From: Methylacidimicrobium sp. B4
GTDB taxonomy: Bacteria; Verrucomicrobiota; Verrucomicrobiia; Methylacidiphilales; Methylacidiphilaceae
Assembly (NCBI RefSeq): GCF_017310545.1
Contig: NZ_CP066203.1
Span: 62,001 to 126,000 of the forward strand
DNA length: 64,000 nt
Direction of reading: 5' to 3'
The translations under genes were made by a program, and so were the position numbers. The notes beneath the pieces were generated by a model. It saw nothing but the letters and a program-made list of their open reading frames with translations. It had not been told where the DNA came from and made no database searches. Below are positions 34,017-42,978 of the stretch, in pieces. Numbering within the stretch: position 1 is the first letter of the stretch; each line of letters begins with the position of its first letter.

Positions 34017-36455
34017 TCAAAACTGGAGGCGAATGCCGCCCCAGACGCCGAAGGGGGATCCCGGCGTGGCAAACGGAACGATGGTTCCGCCGTTTGGGGC
34101 TCCCGTAAAGACGTTTTGGCTGATGAGGCCAGCACTCGCATATTGCTCATCGTAGACATTGGTCGCAAAGGCAAAGATCTGACAATGCTTGTTGAGCGTG
34201 TAATAGGTTTGAATATTCAGGAGGGCGAAGCCGGTCAGCATCGGATAGACGTTGGCCCAGTCTCCATAGAGGACACGGCTCGAGTAATATTGGAAATCCA
34301 TCGAGATCTGCCACTGCGGCAGGATCTGGTAGGTGATGCCCGCCTTGACCATCTGCTGGGGCAAGTTTGGCAGCCGATTTCCCGGCTGGACGGGGACCGC
34401 GGGGCTCACGGCGTTCTGGAGGACGAGCGGGCTTTGAAAGGTCGCCTCGAGGAAGGACCAGTTCGCGAACCAGGTGAGCTTCTTGTAGCTCCCCTGGAGA
34501 GTGACTTCGACTCCCTGATTTTGCTCTGACCCGATGTTCTGGAAAAATCCGGCGCTCGAGTGACCAGTCTGCTCGAACTGGATATTGTTGGAGAGGTTGC
34601 TCTGGTAGAACGAGAACGCCCAGGCAACGTTCCCCGGAGTGAGATTGCCTCGGAAGCCGCTTTCATAGGTCTGGACGAGCACGGGAGAGAGGGCGGGATC
34701 GCCCAGCTGGGCAACCGGCAGGATCACCGGAATCGCGGGATTGGCTCCGGTAATCTCGCCCACCATGGGCGGCCGGAAGCTTTCGCTATAGTTGAAGAAG
34801 AAGGTGAGATCCTTGAGGGTCGGGTCGGAAACACCGAAGGCGGCGAGCGGCTGCAGTGTGAAGCCCGCAGCCGGGGTAACCTGCTGGAAGCGCTCGGCCG
34901 CCGCCAGGGAAACCGTCTCGCCGGTACTGCTGACCCCCGTCCCGCCGATCATCATCTGCGCATAGTTGTCCCGGAAGGCCCCCGTCAGGTGGAACCAGGG
35001 TGTGGGCGAAAAGGTATCGGTCAGGTAGAGGCCGACGTAGTCGCTGAAGGTGGGCACGGAGAACTGGTCCTGGAAGGGATATCCCGGAATCGTGACATTG
35101 TTGTAATTGGGGCCCATCGCGGCCGGGTAGAATCCCGAGCTAAAGAAGCACTGGGCCCAATCGAAGCTCGCTCCCGCCACCGCGTAATTCTCCATGCCGG
35201 CAAAGCTCTTCTCCCACTGGAGCTGGAGCCGGGCACCCGCGCCCGTCTGGGCGATCGAGCCGAAATCCCATTCGCCTGCGGGAATCGGCATCCCGCTTGC
35301 GTCCAGTGCCTGCGCGGCGGGCGGATAGTTGAAGCCCAGGAACTGATCGACGCTGTTGGCGACATTGCCGTTGCTGAAGTTGTAGTTCGACTCGCGGAAG
35401 TAGGCGTTGCCCCCCAAGGTCAGCTCATCGGTGAGCTTTTGCGACGCGAGCAGGTTGACCATGTTGAGGTTGTCGAATTGGGGATTGGGCCCCGTGTAGA
35501 TCATCGAGTTGCCACCGGTGGCCAGCATGTCGATCGGGGTGGGGCCGAGAATGTTGAGGAGGTTGTCCGCGCCGATGTATTCCAGGTGAACGTCGGTCTC
35601 CTCGGTATGGTAGCCGACCTTGGCGAAGAGCTGCTTGACGTAGCTTGAGCTCTGCTGCCGCCAGCCGTCCTGGCTCATCCAGTTGCCGCTGAGGAACCAG
35701 TCCCACTTTCCCTTGTAGCCTCCATGCTGGAATTCGAGGTCGTTGGTGCCCCAGACCCCCGCGTAGTCCTGAATCATCGAGCCCGGGCTGGTCCTTCCGT
35801 TCTTGGTCTGCATCACGAGCGCCCCCCCCAGGGTGTTCTGCCCGTAGATCGGGTTGGAGCCCGGGACCATCTCCATGTTCTGGATGGCGAGCTGGGGAAC
35901 GTAGTCCCAAAGGAGGTTATTCGTAAACGGCTCATTGATCCGGACGCCGTCCAAGAAAACGGAGATGCCGACCGGCGTCCCGGGAACCGGCGAGGCGGCA
36001 AAGCCCCGGTAGTTGATGTTGGGAAGGAAGGGATTCCCGTTCATGTTGACCTCGTTGACGCTCGCCATGTTCCGCTCCAAAAACTGGGGCAAGCTGAACT
36101 CCTCTTGTTGGAGCCAGGTCTTCCCCTGCTGGATCTGATAGTTGCCAGGGAGGTTCTCGAGCGGCTGGCCCATTCCGGGCAGCGGGGTGACGGCGACGAC
36201 CTCGACCTCGGGGAGCTGGGACATCGTCTTTTCGAGATCGGATTGGCCTTGGCCCGCATCCTTCGGCTGCTGGAGGGCGCTCCGGAGCTTGCGGTCGCTG
36301 GGGGAGCTCACGGGTGGCGGATCGGCGCTGCCCGTGCCTCCGACGGATGCACTCGCCGGGTCGTCGACCTCTTGGGCGAAGGAACTGGGTAGAGCGAAGG
36401 CGGCAAGAAGCAGAAGCAGGAGGACCGGCAAAAGAGGGCGTTGGAATCGCGGCAT
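34017..36455 (-). CDS. TonB-dependent outer-membrane receptor
   Basis: This 812-residue protein has a signal peptide (PVLLLLLLAAFALPSSFAQ). The plug domain is recognisable from residue about 75: EVEVVAVTPLPGMGQPLENLP (TonB-box-like V/A-rich stretch), FLERNMASVNEVNMNGNPFLPNINYRGF, VFLDGVRINEPF and MEMVPGSNPIYGQNTLGGALVMQTKNG. A 22-strand barrel follows, ending in GVWGGIRLQF with a C-terminal Phe. Such receptors import metal chelates or other bulky nutrients using TonB energy. The plug architecture is of the CirA/FecA type. It lies 57 bp upstream of the kinase gene in the xox region, so uptake of a lanthanide or copper complex is an attractive inference, but nothing in the sequence fixes the ligand. 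Confidence 0.9.
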   Translation of the reverse strand: MPRFQRPLLPVLLLLLLAAFALPSSFAQEVDDPASASVGGTGSADPPPVSSPSDRKLRSALQQPKDAGQGQSDLEKTMSQLPEVEVVAVTPLPGMGQPLENLPGNYQIQQGKTWLQQEEFSLPQFLERNMASVNEVNMNGNPFLPNINYRGFAASPVPGTPVGISVFLDGVRINEPFTNNLLWDYVPQLAIQNMEMVPGSNPIYGQNTLGGALVMQTKNGRTSPGSMIQDYAGVWGTNDLEFQHGGYKGKWDWFLSGNWMSQDGWRQQSSSYVKQLFAKVGYHTEETDVHLEYIGADNLLNILGPTPIDMLATGGNSMIYTGPNPQFDNLNMVNLLASQKLTDELTLGGNAYFRESNYNFSNGNVANSVDQFLGFNYPPAAQALDASGMPIPAGEWDFGSIAQTGAGARLQLQWEKSFAGMENYAVAGASFDWAQCFFSSGFYPAAMGPNYNNVTIPGYPFQDQFSVPTFSDYVGLYLTDTFSPTPWFHLTGAFRDNYAQMMIGGTGVSSTGETVSLAAAERFQQVTPAAGFTLQPLAAFGVSDPTLKDLTFFFNYSESFRPPMVGEITGANPAIPVILPVAQLGDPALSPVLVQTYESGFRGNLTPGNVAWAFSFYQSNLSNNIQFEQTGHSSAGFFQNIGSEQNQGVEVTLQGSYKKLTWFANWSFLEATFQSPLVLQNAVSPAVPVQPGNRLPNLPQQMVKAGITYQILPQWQISMDFQYYSSRVLYGDWANVYPMLTGFALLNIQTYYTLNKHCQIFAFATNVYDEQYASAGLISQNVFTGAPNGGTIVPFATPGSPFGVWGGIRLQF

Positions 36456-36714
36456 TGCGGGTCGTTCCCTAGCAGGAAATAGGCCGAAGGAGGGTAGAGT
36501 CTTGTGGGAAGGGTGATTTCCAGGTCAAGGAAGCCAGAGGTTGCGCAAAGCGGCCCAGAAGATCTGACTCAGGATCGGGGCACCATACGCAGAACCGCGT
36601 GAAATTTCGCGCAGAAAAAGAAAGTCCTCCTCATTGCTCCGAAGCGGATCTTCGGCCCCGAGGGCCCAAAAAAGGAAGTTGCGCGGCAGAGGGAGATCGT
36701 CCCACCGCAAAACC

Positions 36715-37320
36715 ATGGACAAGCAATCGGGAGAGACAGGTCGGAGGAAGATGAGCTTGGGGGATCTCGCCCAGCGAGCTCGGGAGCTGGTTGCCGAGGC
36801 GGTCAAGGGGTCTTCTCGGGTCGGCCAGGAGGCGGAGAAGCCTGCTGCGCGGGGGAAGGGCCGGAGCGTCGAGCAGGCGAAGGCGCAGGCGCTCCGCCGC
36901 GCCCGGCGGAGCGGGGAAAAGACGGAAGAGCCGGAAGGAAAGACCACCGCCGCCTCCTCCGCCGAGCGGCTGCGGCAGTGGCGTCAGGAGTTCTTGCGTC
37001 ACTCGTGCCGCTTTGGATGGGCCTCCGAGCTTCTCCAGTCAGAGGAGTGGCGGAAAGCGGGCCGGGCCTTGGCCGAAGAGCGACTGCGCGATTCGGCGAT
37101 CCACCTGGCCCAAGCCGGCTTGCGGGTCGGGTCCCAAGGGCTGGGGACCGTGATCGGAGGAATGCTCGGGGCGGAGGCAGGGCCCGCTGCCGCCGTGGCA
37201 GCCTGGGCCGGGGGGACCTTTCTTGGCACGCTGGGAGCGCGAGCCGCCAGCGCCCTGGACGTTCACCTTTCCCCAGAAGGCCAGAAGCCGTTGCGGGGGG
37301 GCAGGGAGAGAGGACGCTGA
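36715..37320 (+). CDS. unknown protein with glycine-zipper tail
   Basis: This is about 201 residues from ATG 36715, or 189 from ATG 36751, which has GGAGG directly upstream. The N-terminal half is highly charged and Ala/Arg-rich (LAQRARELVAEAVKGSSRVGQEAEKPAARGKGRSVEQAKAQALRRARR). The C-terminal half has an amphipathic helix and the segment GTVIGGMLGAEAGPAAAVAAWAGGTFLGTLGA, a glycine-zipper-like membrane-associating stretch. I do not recognise a family. It is flanked by the divergent TonB receptor (259-bp gap) and the convergent glgB, so it stands alone. Confidence 0.55.
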   Translation: MDKQSGETGRRKMSLGDLAQRARELVAEAVKGSSRVGQEAEKPAARGKGRSVEQAKAQALRRARRSGEKTEEPEGKTTAASSAERLRQWRQEFLRHSCRFGWASELLQSEEWRKAGRALAEERLRDSAIHLAQAGLRVGSQGLGTVIGGMLGAEAGPAAAVAAWAGGTFLGTLGARAASALDVHLSPEGQKPLRGGRERGR

Positions 37321-37350
37321 CCGTGGGAGAGCACTCCGAACGGAATGCCC

Positions 37351-39327
37351 TTAGAGCGCTCTCTTGAAGGCCAGCGCCGAAAGCGGGGGCAGCGTCAGGT
37401 CGAGCGAGTGGGGCTGCCCTTGCCACGGGAGCCAGTCCGCCTCGCGGCCGCCCAAGTTCCCCATGCCGCTGCCGCCGAACTCACGTGCGTCGCTATTCGC
37501 GATCTCTTGCCAATATCCGGCAACGGGAACGCCCACCCGGTATCGGGTCCGGGGAACCGGGGTCAGGTTGAAGACGCAGAGGATCTGCTCCCGTCCGTCC
37601 TTCGATCTCCGGACAAAGCTGATCACGCTACTCTCCGCGTCGCTGAAGTCCACCCAGAAAAAGCCGTGGCCGGTGAAGTTGTCCTCATGGAGCGCCCGCT
37701 CCCGGACATAGAGCTCGTTGAGGGAGCGGACCCACTGGAGCAGCTGGTGATGCCTCCCTTCGGAGGCGAGATGCCAGTCGAGGCTCACCTCGTGGTACCA
37801 CTCGCTCCACTGCCCGAACTCCCCTCCCATGAAGAGCAGCTTGTGGCCCACGAAGAAGAACATGTAGCCAAAAAGCGCCCGCAGGTTGGCGAACTTCTGC
37901 CAGTCATCTCCCGGCATCTTGGCGATGAGGGAGCCCTTCCCGTGGACAACCTCGTCATGGGAGAGAGGGAGGATGAAGTTTTCATGCCAGGCATACCAGG
38001 CGCTGAAGGTGAGGCAGTGCTGGTGGTACTTCCGGTAGATCGGATCGGAGGAGAAGTAGGAGAGGGTGTCGTGCATCCACCCCATGTTCCACTTGAAGCC
38101 AAAGCCGAGCCCCCCCATGTAGGCCGGGCGGCTCACCATCGGGTAGGCGGTCGACTCCTCGGCAATGAGCTGGATGCCGGAAAATTCCCCGTAGAGCTGC
38201 TCGCTCAAGCCGCGGAGAAAGGCGATCGCCTCGAGGTTTTCGTTTCCCCCGTACCGGTTGGGGATCCACTCCCCGTTCCGGCGGGAGTAGTCGAGGTAGA
38301 GCATCGAGGCGACCGCGTCGATCCGGAAGGCATCCACATGGTACTTCTCGAACCAGAATCGGGCGCTGCTCCGCAGGAAGGCGCGGACCTCGTTGCGGCC
38401 GTAGTTGAAGATGTAGCTCCCCCAGTCGGGATGAAACCCTTGGCGGGGGTCGGCATGCTCGTAGAGATGGGTGCCGTCGAAGAGCCCCAGGCCATGCCCG
38501 TCGGTGGCGAAGTGGGAGGGGACCCAGTCGAGGATCACCCCGATCCCCTGCTGGTGGAGATGCTCGACGAAATACATGAAATCCTGCGGGGTGCCAAACC
38601 GGCTGGTCGGCGCAAAGTAGCCGATCGTCTGGTAGCCCCAGGAGCCCGAGAAGGGGTGCTCCATGATCGGCAGGAGCTCGACGTGGGTAAAGCCCAGGGC
38701 CTTGACGTGGGCGGCCAGCTGTGGGGCAATCTCCCGGTAGGTGAGGCAGCGATGGCCCTCCTCCGGGACCCGCCGCCAGGATCCCAGGTGCACCTCGTAG
38801 ATCGACCAGGGAGCATTGATCGCGTTCCGCTCCGCTCGGTTCTCCATCCATGGGCGATCGTTCCACTCGTAGGAGATGTCCCAGAGCACCGAGGCGCTCC
38901 GGGGAGGAACTTCCCAGAGAAAGGCGTAGGGATCGCTCTTGATCGTGGTCATCCCGTGGTGCTTCGATTGGATGAAGTACTTGTAGAGGGTCCCGCTCGA
39001 GAGCCCGGGGACAAATGTCTCCCAGACGCCGGTTCCGTCCTCCCGGAGCGTCATGGGGGTGGCATCCGGCTCCCAGCCGTTGAAATCGCCGAGCAGGGAG
39101 ACCGCCTCGGCATTGGGAGCCCAGACGGCAAAGTAGGCGCCCTTTTCTCCTTTCCAGGTGAGCAGGTGGCCTCCGAGCTTTTCGTGGAGACGCGCGTGGT
39201 TGCCCTGGCGGAAGAGAAAGGTGTCGGCCTCTCCCCACACCTCGGGAAGCTTCCTCCCAAGCGCCGAAGCCTGCGCGGCCTCTCCCGCCGTTCTGCCAGC
39301 CATCCGATCGGTTTCTCCTTCCCTCAT
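37351..39327 (-). CDS. glgB: 1,4-alpha-glucan branching enzyme
   Basis: This GH13 enzyme introduces alpha-1,6 branches into alpha-glucan. The product is 658 residues from ATG 39327, close to the usual size. It has an N-terminal CBM48 domain (YFAVWAPNAEAVSLLGDFNGWEPDATPM) and the catalytic barrel with WGYQTIGYFAPTSRFGTP and VDAFRIDAVASMLYLDYSR (nucleophile Asp). LIAEESTAYP (acid Glu) and FILPLSHDEVVHGKGSL (transition-state Asp) complete the barrel motifs, and a C-terminal beta domain follows. The ATG overlaps the maltokinase stop (ATGA). The longer open frame upstream only shadows the maltokinase gene. It acts downstream of GlgE, which supplies linear chains. Confidence 0.96.
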   Translation of the reverse strand: MREGETDRMAGRTAGEAAQASALGRKLPEVWGEADTFLFRQGNHARLHEKLGGHLLTWKGEKGAYFAVWAPNAEAVSLLGDFNGWEPDATPMTLREDGTGVWETFVPGLSSGTLYKYFIQSKHHGMTTIKSDPYAFLWEVPPRSASVLWDISYEWNDRPWMENRAERNAINAPWSIYEVHLGSWRRVPEEGHRCLTYREIAPQLAAHVKALGFTHVELLPIMEHPFSGSWGYQTIGYFAPTSRFGTPQDFMYFVEHLHQQGIGVILDWVPSHFATDGHGLGLFDGTHLYEHADPRQGFHPDWGSYIFNYGRNEVRAFLRSSARFWFEKYHVDAFRIDAVASMLYLDYSRRNGEWIPNRYGGNENLEAIAFLRGLSEQLYGEFSGIQLIAEESTAYPMVSRPAYMGGLGFGFKWNMGWMHDTLSYFSSDPIYRKYHQHCLTFSAWYAWHENFILPLSHDEVVHGKGSLIAKMPGDDWQKFANLRALFGYMFFFVGHKLLFMGGEFGQWSEWYHEVSLDWHLASEGRHHQLLQWVRSLNELYVRERALHEDNFTGHGFFWVDFSDAESSVISFVRRSKDGREQILCVFNLTPVPRTRYRVGVPVAGYWQEIANSDAREFGGSGMGNLGGREADWLPWQGQPHSLDLTLPPLSALAFKRAL

Positions 39328-40898
39328 GGGTTCCCATTCTCCTCCGATTCCCGGCCGCTTTCCAAGAGTTCTTCGATGCCACGCAGCGGAATTTCCACCC
39401 AGGCCGGTCGGTTGTTCCGCTCGTAGCCCACTTCGTAGACCGCCTTTTCCAGGACGAAGAAATCGAGGAGGGCGACCCGCTCCGTGGGCGTGGTGGGCAG
39501 GAAGGGCGCCCGGTCTGCGGTCGCGAAGTAGCCTTCGAGGAACGATCGAGTCGCCCGCCGCCGCCAGCCCTCCGCGGCGGCCAGCCGCCCGAGCCTTCCC
39601 TCCCGGGCGTCCCCTTGCAGGAAGAGGGGGGCGAGGGCGGCGTAGTGGAAGGAGCGGACCATTCCCGCCACGTCGCGGAGGGCGAGGGTCTTGCGGCGCC
39701 TTTCGGCCAGGGAGCGCTCGGGCTCGCCTTCGAAGTCGATCAGCACGAAATCGTCCTCGGTGGCAAGGACCTGCCCCAGGTGATAGTCGCCGTGGACCCG
39801 GATCTTCATGAGGCCGGTCGGCAGGCGGAGAATTCCACGAAGGCGTTCTTCGATGCGCGCAAAGAGCCGCGCCAGCCGCTCCTCTTCGAGGCCGAGCGGG
39901 ACTTCCGGAGGGCCGTGCGGCATGCCAAAGGAGCGGCGGAGCAGGCCCAAGGCCTCTTCGCAAAAGAGGGGAACTTCTTCTTGGGCCAGCGGCTCCGGCC
40001 GAAAGGCCGGGTCGTCGGTCGGCTGCGCCATCGCCAGATGGAACTCTGCCGTCCGTCTCCCCAGAAGCCCCCAGTCCGGATGGGAAAGCTCCTCTTGGGG
40101 CGAATCCGCTTGGGGCGAAGCCGCCCCGGCCTGCCGGATCCATTCGCTCACCGCCCCCAGGGCGAGCGTCCATGCGTCGGCCCGGTGGGGGACCGCCTCG
40201 GTCAGTAGCCCGAGCAGGATCGAGGGGCCGCTCTGCGGCTCGTAGTCGAGCCGTCCGCCGTAGCGGGGAAGGTGGGGAAAGCCGAGAACGCCCGAAAGGC
40301 GTTCGTGGACCTCCACATCGGGATTGGGGCCTCCTTCGATCTTCCGGTAGAGCTTGAAAAAAAGTCGGCTTCCCAAGAGGAGCGAGCTGTTGCTCTGCTC
40401 CCGGCCGAGGAGGCGGGAGTCTTTTGGGAGCTCCTTGGCCGCAGCGAGCTCGGCCAGAAGCGGGCCTCTCCTCCCCCGCAGGATCCCTTGGGGCCCCAAT
40501 CGTTCCTGCTCTTCGGCCAATAGATCGAGCAGGGCGCGGGCAAAAAGCGGATCCCCGGTCGCTTCCCAAAGGCTCTGCGGCGAGGAAGGGGAGAGGGGGC
40601 CGATCCGATCCCCCTCCGCCAAGCCCGGGCCGGCAGCCTCGCCGGCCAGCCGGACGGGCAACGAGAAGAGAGCGGTCTCTCCCGCAGCGAAGCGGACCTG
40701 GAGGAGGAGGAGTCGCAATCCCGCCTCCCGGGGCCCGAGGCGAAAGGCGTCGGCCACCCAGACCTCCTCGACCCCCCGCGCCTTTCCCGCAAACCAGCGG
40801 CGCCGGAGCAGGAAAGGAGGAAAGAGCGTCCCCGCCAGGCGCCTGCCTTCGGCCGAGAACCAGAACCGTTCCGCCAGCGGATCAGATTCAGAGGGCAT
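39324..40898 (-). CDS. mak: maltokinase (GlgE pathway)
   Basis: Maltokinase phosphorylates maltose to maltose-1-phosphate, the substrate of GlgE. The product is about 524 residues from ATG 40898 (AAGGA eight bases upstream; a TTG at 40934 is an alternative). It shows the N-terminal cap typical of the family (RRRWFAGKARGVEEVWVADAF) and the kinase-like core NSSLLLGSRLFFKLYRKIEGGPNPDVEVHERL. The catalytic loop is IRVHGDYHLGQVLATEDDFVLIDFEGEPERSLAERR, with HGDxHxxQ and the metal-binding DFE. The family is often fused to trehalose synthase TreS; here it stands alone and no treS is in the window. Confidence 0.92.
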   Translation of the reverse strand: MPSESDPLAERFWFSAEGRRLAGTLFPPFLLRRRWFAGKARGVEEVWVADAFRLGPREAGLRLLLLQVRFAAGETALFSLPVRLAGEAAGPGLAEGDRIGPLSPSSPQSLWEATGDPLFARALLDLLAEEQERLGPQGILRGRRGPLLAELAAAKELPKDSRLLGREQSNSSLLLGSRLFFKLYRKIEGGPNPDVEVHERLSGVLGFPHLPRYGGRLDYEPQSGPSILLGLLTEAVPHRADAWTLALGAVSEWIRQAGAASPQADSPQEELSHPDWGLLGRRTAEFHLAMAQPTDDPAFRPEPLAQEEVPLFCEEALGLLRRSFGMPHGPPEVPLGLEEERLARLFARIEERLRGILRLPTGLMKIRVHGDYHLGQVLATEDDFVLIDFEGEPERSLAERRRKTLALRDVAGMVRSFHYAALAPLFLQGDAREGRLGRLAAAEGWRRRATRSFLEGYFATADRAPFLPTTPTERVALLDFFVLEKAVYEVGYERNNRPAWVEIPLRGIEELLESGRESEENGNP

Positions 40899-40950
40899 TC
40901 CGCCATCCTTGCCTAAGGAGAGCCCTTCCGGCAATCCGCGCTTTCTCCCG

Positions 40951-42939
40951 CTAATCGGGCGCGTATTGCGTCACCCAGAAGAGATGAGCTGGCCAGACGG
41001 CGGGGTCGAGGCGGACATAGTTGCTTCCGTCGTGCCAGGTGTAGCTCGTATCGGTCAGCAGGTCGTTGACCTGAAAGGGCTTCCGGGAATCGATGCCAAA
41101 CTCCTCCGCCGGGAAGTGGACCCAGCCCGATTGCGGATGGGCATCCATGTTGACGACCACGAGGATCACATCGCCGCGGTCCGGGCTCGCCTTCGCATAG
41201 GCGAGAAGCTGGGGGTTGTCGATGTCGCAGAACCGAAGGTTGTTGGTTTCCTGGAGAGCCCGGTGGGTCTTGCGGATATGATTGATTCGGGCGATCTCGG
41301 CCTTGATGTGGCCGGGAGCGTGCCAGTCCCAGTGGCGGAGCTGGTACTTTTCGGAGTCGAGATATTCTTCCTTCCCGGGCACCAGGGCCTCCCGGACGCA
41401 GAGCTCGAAGGCGGGGCCGTAGATGCCGTAGCTCGAGGAGAGGGTGGCCGCGAGGACCAGCCGTTGCAGGAAGGTCGAGCGGTCTCCCTCCTGGAGGTAG
41501 GCCGGGAGGATATCGGGGGTGTTGGGCCAGAAGTTGGGCCGGAAGAACTCCCGGACGGGCGGGCTCGTCAGCTCGGTGAGGTATTCGCGCAGCTCCGCAG
41601 GCGTCGTCCGCCAGGTGAAGTAGGTGTAGCCTTGGGAGAAGCCGCATTTGGCCAGGTGGTAGAGGATCTTGGGGCGAGTGAAGGCTTCCGAGAGAAGGAC
41701 GATCTCGGGATGAGCCGCCTTGAGATCGGCGATCAGCCACTCCCAGAACGCCATCGGCTTGGTGTGGGGGTTGTCGACGCGGAAGATCCTTACGCCTCGA
41801 TCAATCCAGAAGAGGAAGATGCTCCGGAGCTCCTCCCAGAGCGATCGCCATTCGATGCACTCGAAGTCGAAGGGGATGATGTCCTGGTACTTCTTGGGCG
41901 GATTTTCCGCATATTGGACGGTCCCATCGGGCCGCCACCGGAACCAGCCGGGATGCTCCCGGACATAAGGATGGTCGGGGCTGCACTGGAGGGCGATGTC
42001 GAGCGCGATCTCCAAGCCAAACTCCTTGGCCCGGGCTTGCAAGCGGTGGAACTCCTCCCAGCCGCCGAGTGCCGGATGGATCGCCTTGTGCCCTCCCTCC
42101 TTCGCCCCAATCGCCCAGGGGCTGCCCACGTCGTCGGGGCCGGCGACGACGCTATTGTTCTTCCCTTTGCGAAAGTGCGAGCCGATCGGATGGATCGGCG
42201 GCAGGTAGAGGACATCGAAGCCGAGCGCTGCGATTTCCGGCAGGAGCCGCAAGCAATCCGTGAAGGTCCCGTGGCGGCCCGGCTCGGACGCCCATGAGCG
42301 GGGAAAGAGCTCATACCAGGAGCTGAAGAGGGCCCGGGGAGGATCGACGAGGATCCTCCGCGCAAAAGGAGACACGCTTGCCAGGCTCCGGTCGGGGAAG
42401 CGCCGAGCCAGGTCGGCCAGCGCAGGATTGCGCGCCGCAAGCCCCCGCTCTCCGAGCGGCAGAGAGGGGTTGCGCAAGAGTGCCGCCCATTCCCGGAGCC
42501 GCTCCGCGTCCGGCTTGGGAGCCCGCTGCGCGGCCGCGTCGAGCAGGTCCGCTCCGATCCGAAGCTCGACCTCGATCTCTTCGCCCGCGCCCGCCTTCTT
42601 GTGGAAGCCTTCGAGCCAGGTGACGAAGTGATCGTTCCAGGCGATCACCTGGCAGTCGTAGAAGCCGAGCTTCTCGAGCTGGATCTCGGCCTGCCATTCG
42701 TCGTTGCCGAGCTCCCGCATCGGTAGCTCACGCCACTCGGGGTCGGCCTGGTGATGATACTGGAGACGGACCTCGATCCGGTCGTGACCGTCGGAAAAGA
42801 CGTGCGCTTGCACCCGGAGCGTCTCGCCGAGCGCTCGCTTCACCGGAAACCGGGAGTCGTCGATCTCCGGCAGGATGCGGCTGATGACGACGCGCCGCCT
42901 CCCATCCGAGGGCCAGGAGTGAGTCGAGGAAGCTTCCAT
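40951..42939 (-). CDS. glgE: alpha-1,4-glucan:maltose-1-phosphate maltosyltransferase
   Basis: GlgE extends alpha-1,4-glucan by adding maltosyl units from maltose-1-phosphate. This 662-residue protein matches the family size. It has an N-terminal beta domain (VQAHVFSDGHDRIEVRLQYHHQ), the all-helical insert, and the GH13 barrel with VLYLPPIHPIGSHFRKGKNN. The nucleophile Asp is in GVRIFRVDNPHTKPMAFWEW, the acid Glu is in IVLLSEAFTRPKI, and the GlgE-type PAYLQEGDRSTFLQRLVLAATLSSSYGIYGP follows. It lies 39 bp after mntH and 52 bp before mak on the same strand. Together with mak and glgB it builds branched glucan without ADP-glucose. Confidence 0.96.
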   Translation of the reverse strand: MEASSTHSWPSDGRRRVVISRILPEIDDSRFPVKRALGETLRVQAHVFSDGHDRIEVRLQYHHQADPEWRELPMRELGNDEWQAEIQLEKLGFYDCQVIAWNDHFVTWLEGFHKKAGAGEEIEVELRIGADLLDAAAQRAPKPDAERLREWAALLRNPSLPLGERGLAARNPALADLARRFPDRSLASVSPFARRILVDPPRALFSSWYELFPRSWASEPGRHGTFTDCLRLLPEIAALGFDVLYLPPIHPIGSHFRKGKNNSVVAGPDDVGSPWAIGAKEGGHKAIHPALGGWEEFHRLQARAKEFGLEIALDIALQCSPDHPYVREHPGWFRWRPDGTVQYAENPPKKYQDIIPFDFECIEWRSLWEELRSIFLFWIDRGVRIFRVDNPHTKPMAFWEWLIADLKAAHPEIVLLSEAFTRPKILYHLAKCGFSQGYTYFTWRTTPAELREYLTELTSPPVREFFRPNFWPNTPDILPAYLQEGDRSTFLQRLVLAATLSSSYGIYGPAFELCVREALVPGKEEYLDSEKYQLRHWDWHAPGHIKAEIARINHIRKTHRALQETNNLRFCDIDNPQLLAYAKASPDRGDVILVVVNMDAHPQSGWVHFPAEEFGIDSRKPFQVNDLLTDTSYTWHDGSNYVRLDPAVWPAHLFWVTQYAPD

Positions 42940-42978
42940 GGTTCGAGTGAAACGGTTCGGAGGCCTTCCGCCTCGCTT

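Noticed and set aside
39328-40569. Upstream extension of glgB to 40569
   Set aside because: This part reads the maltokinase gene in another frame; family similarity starts only after 39327.
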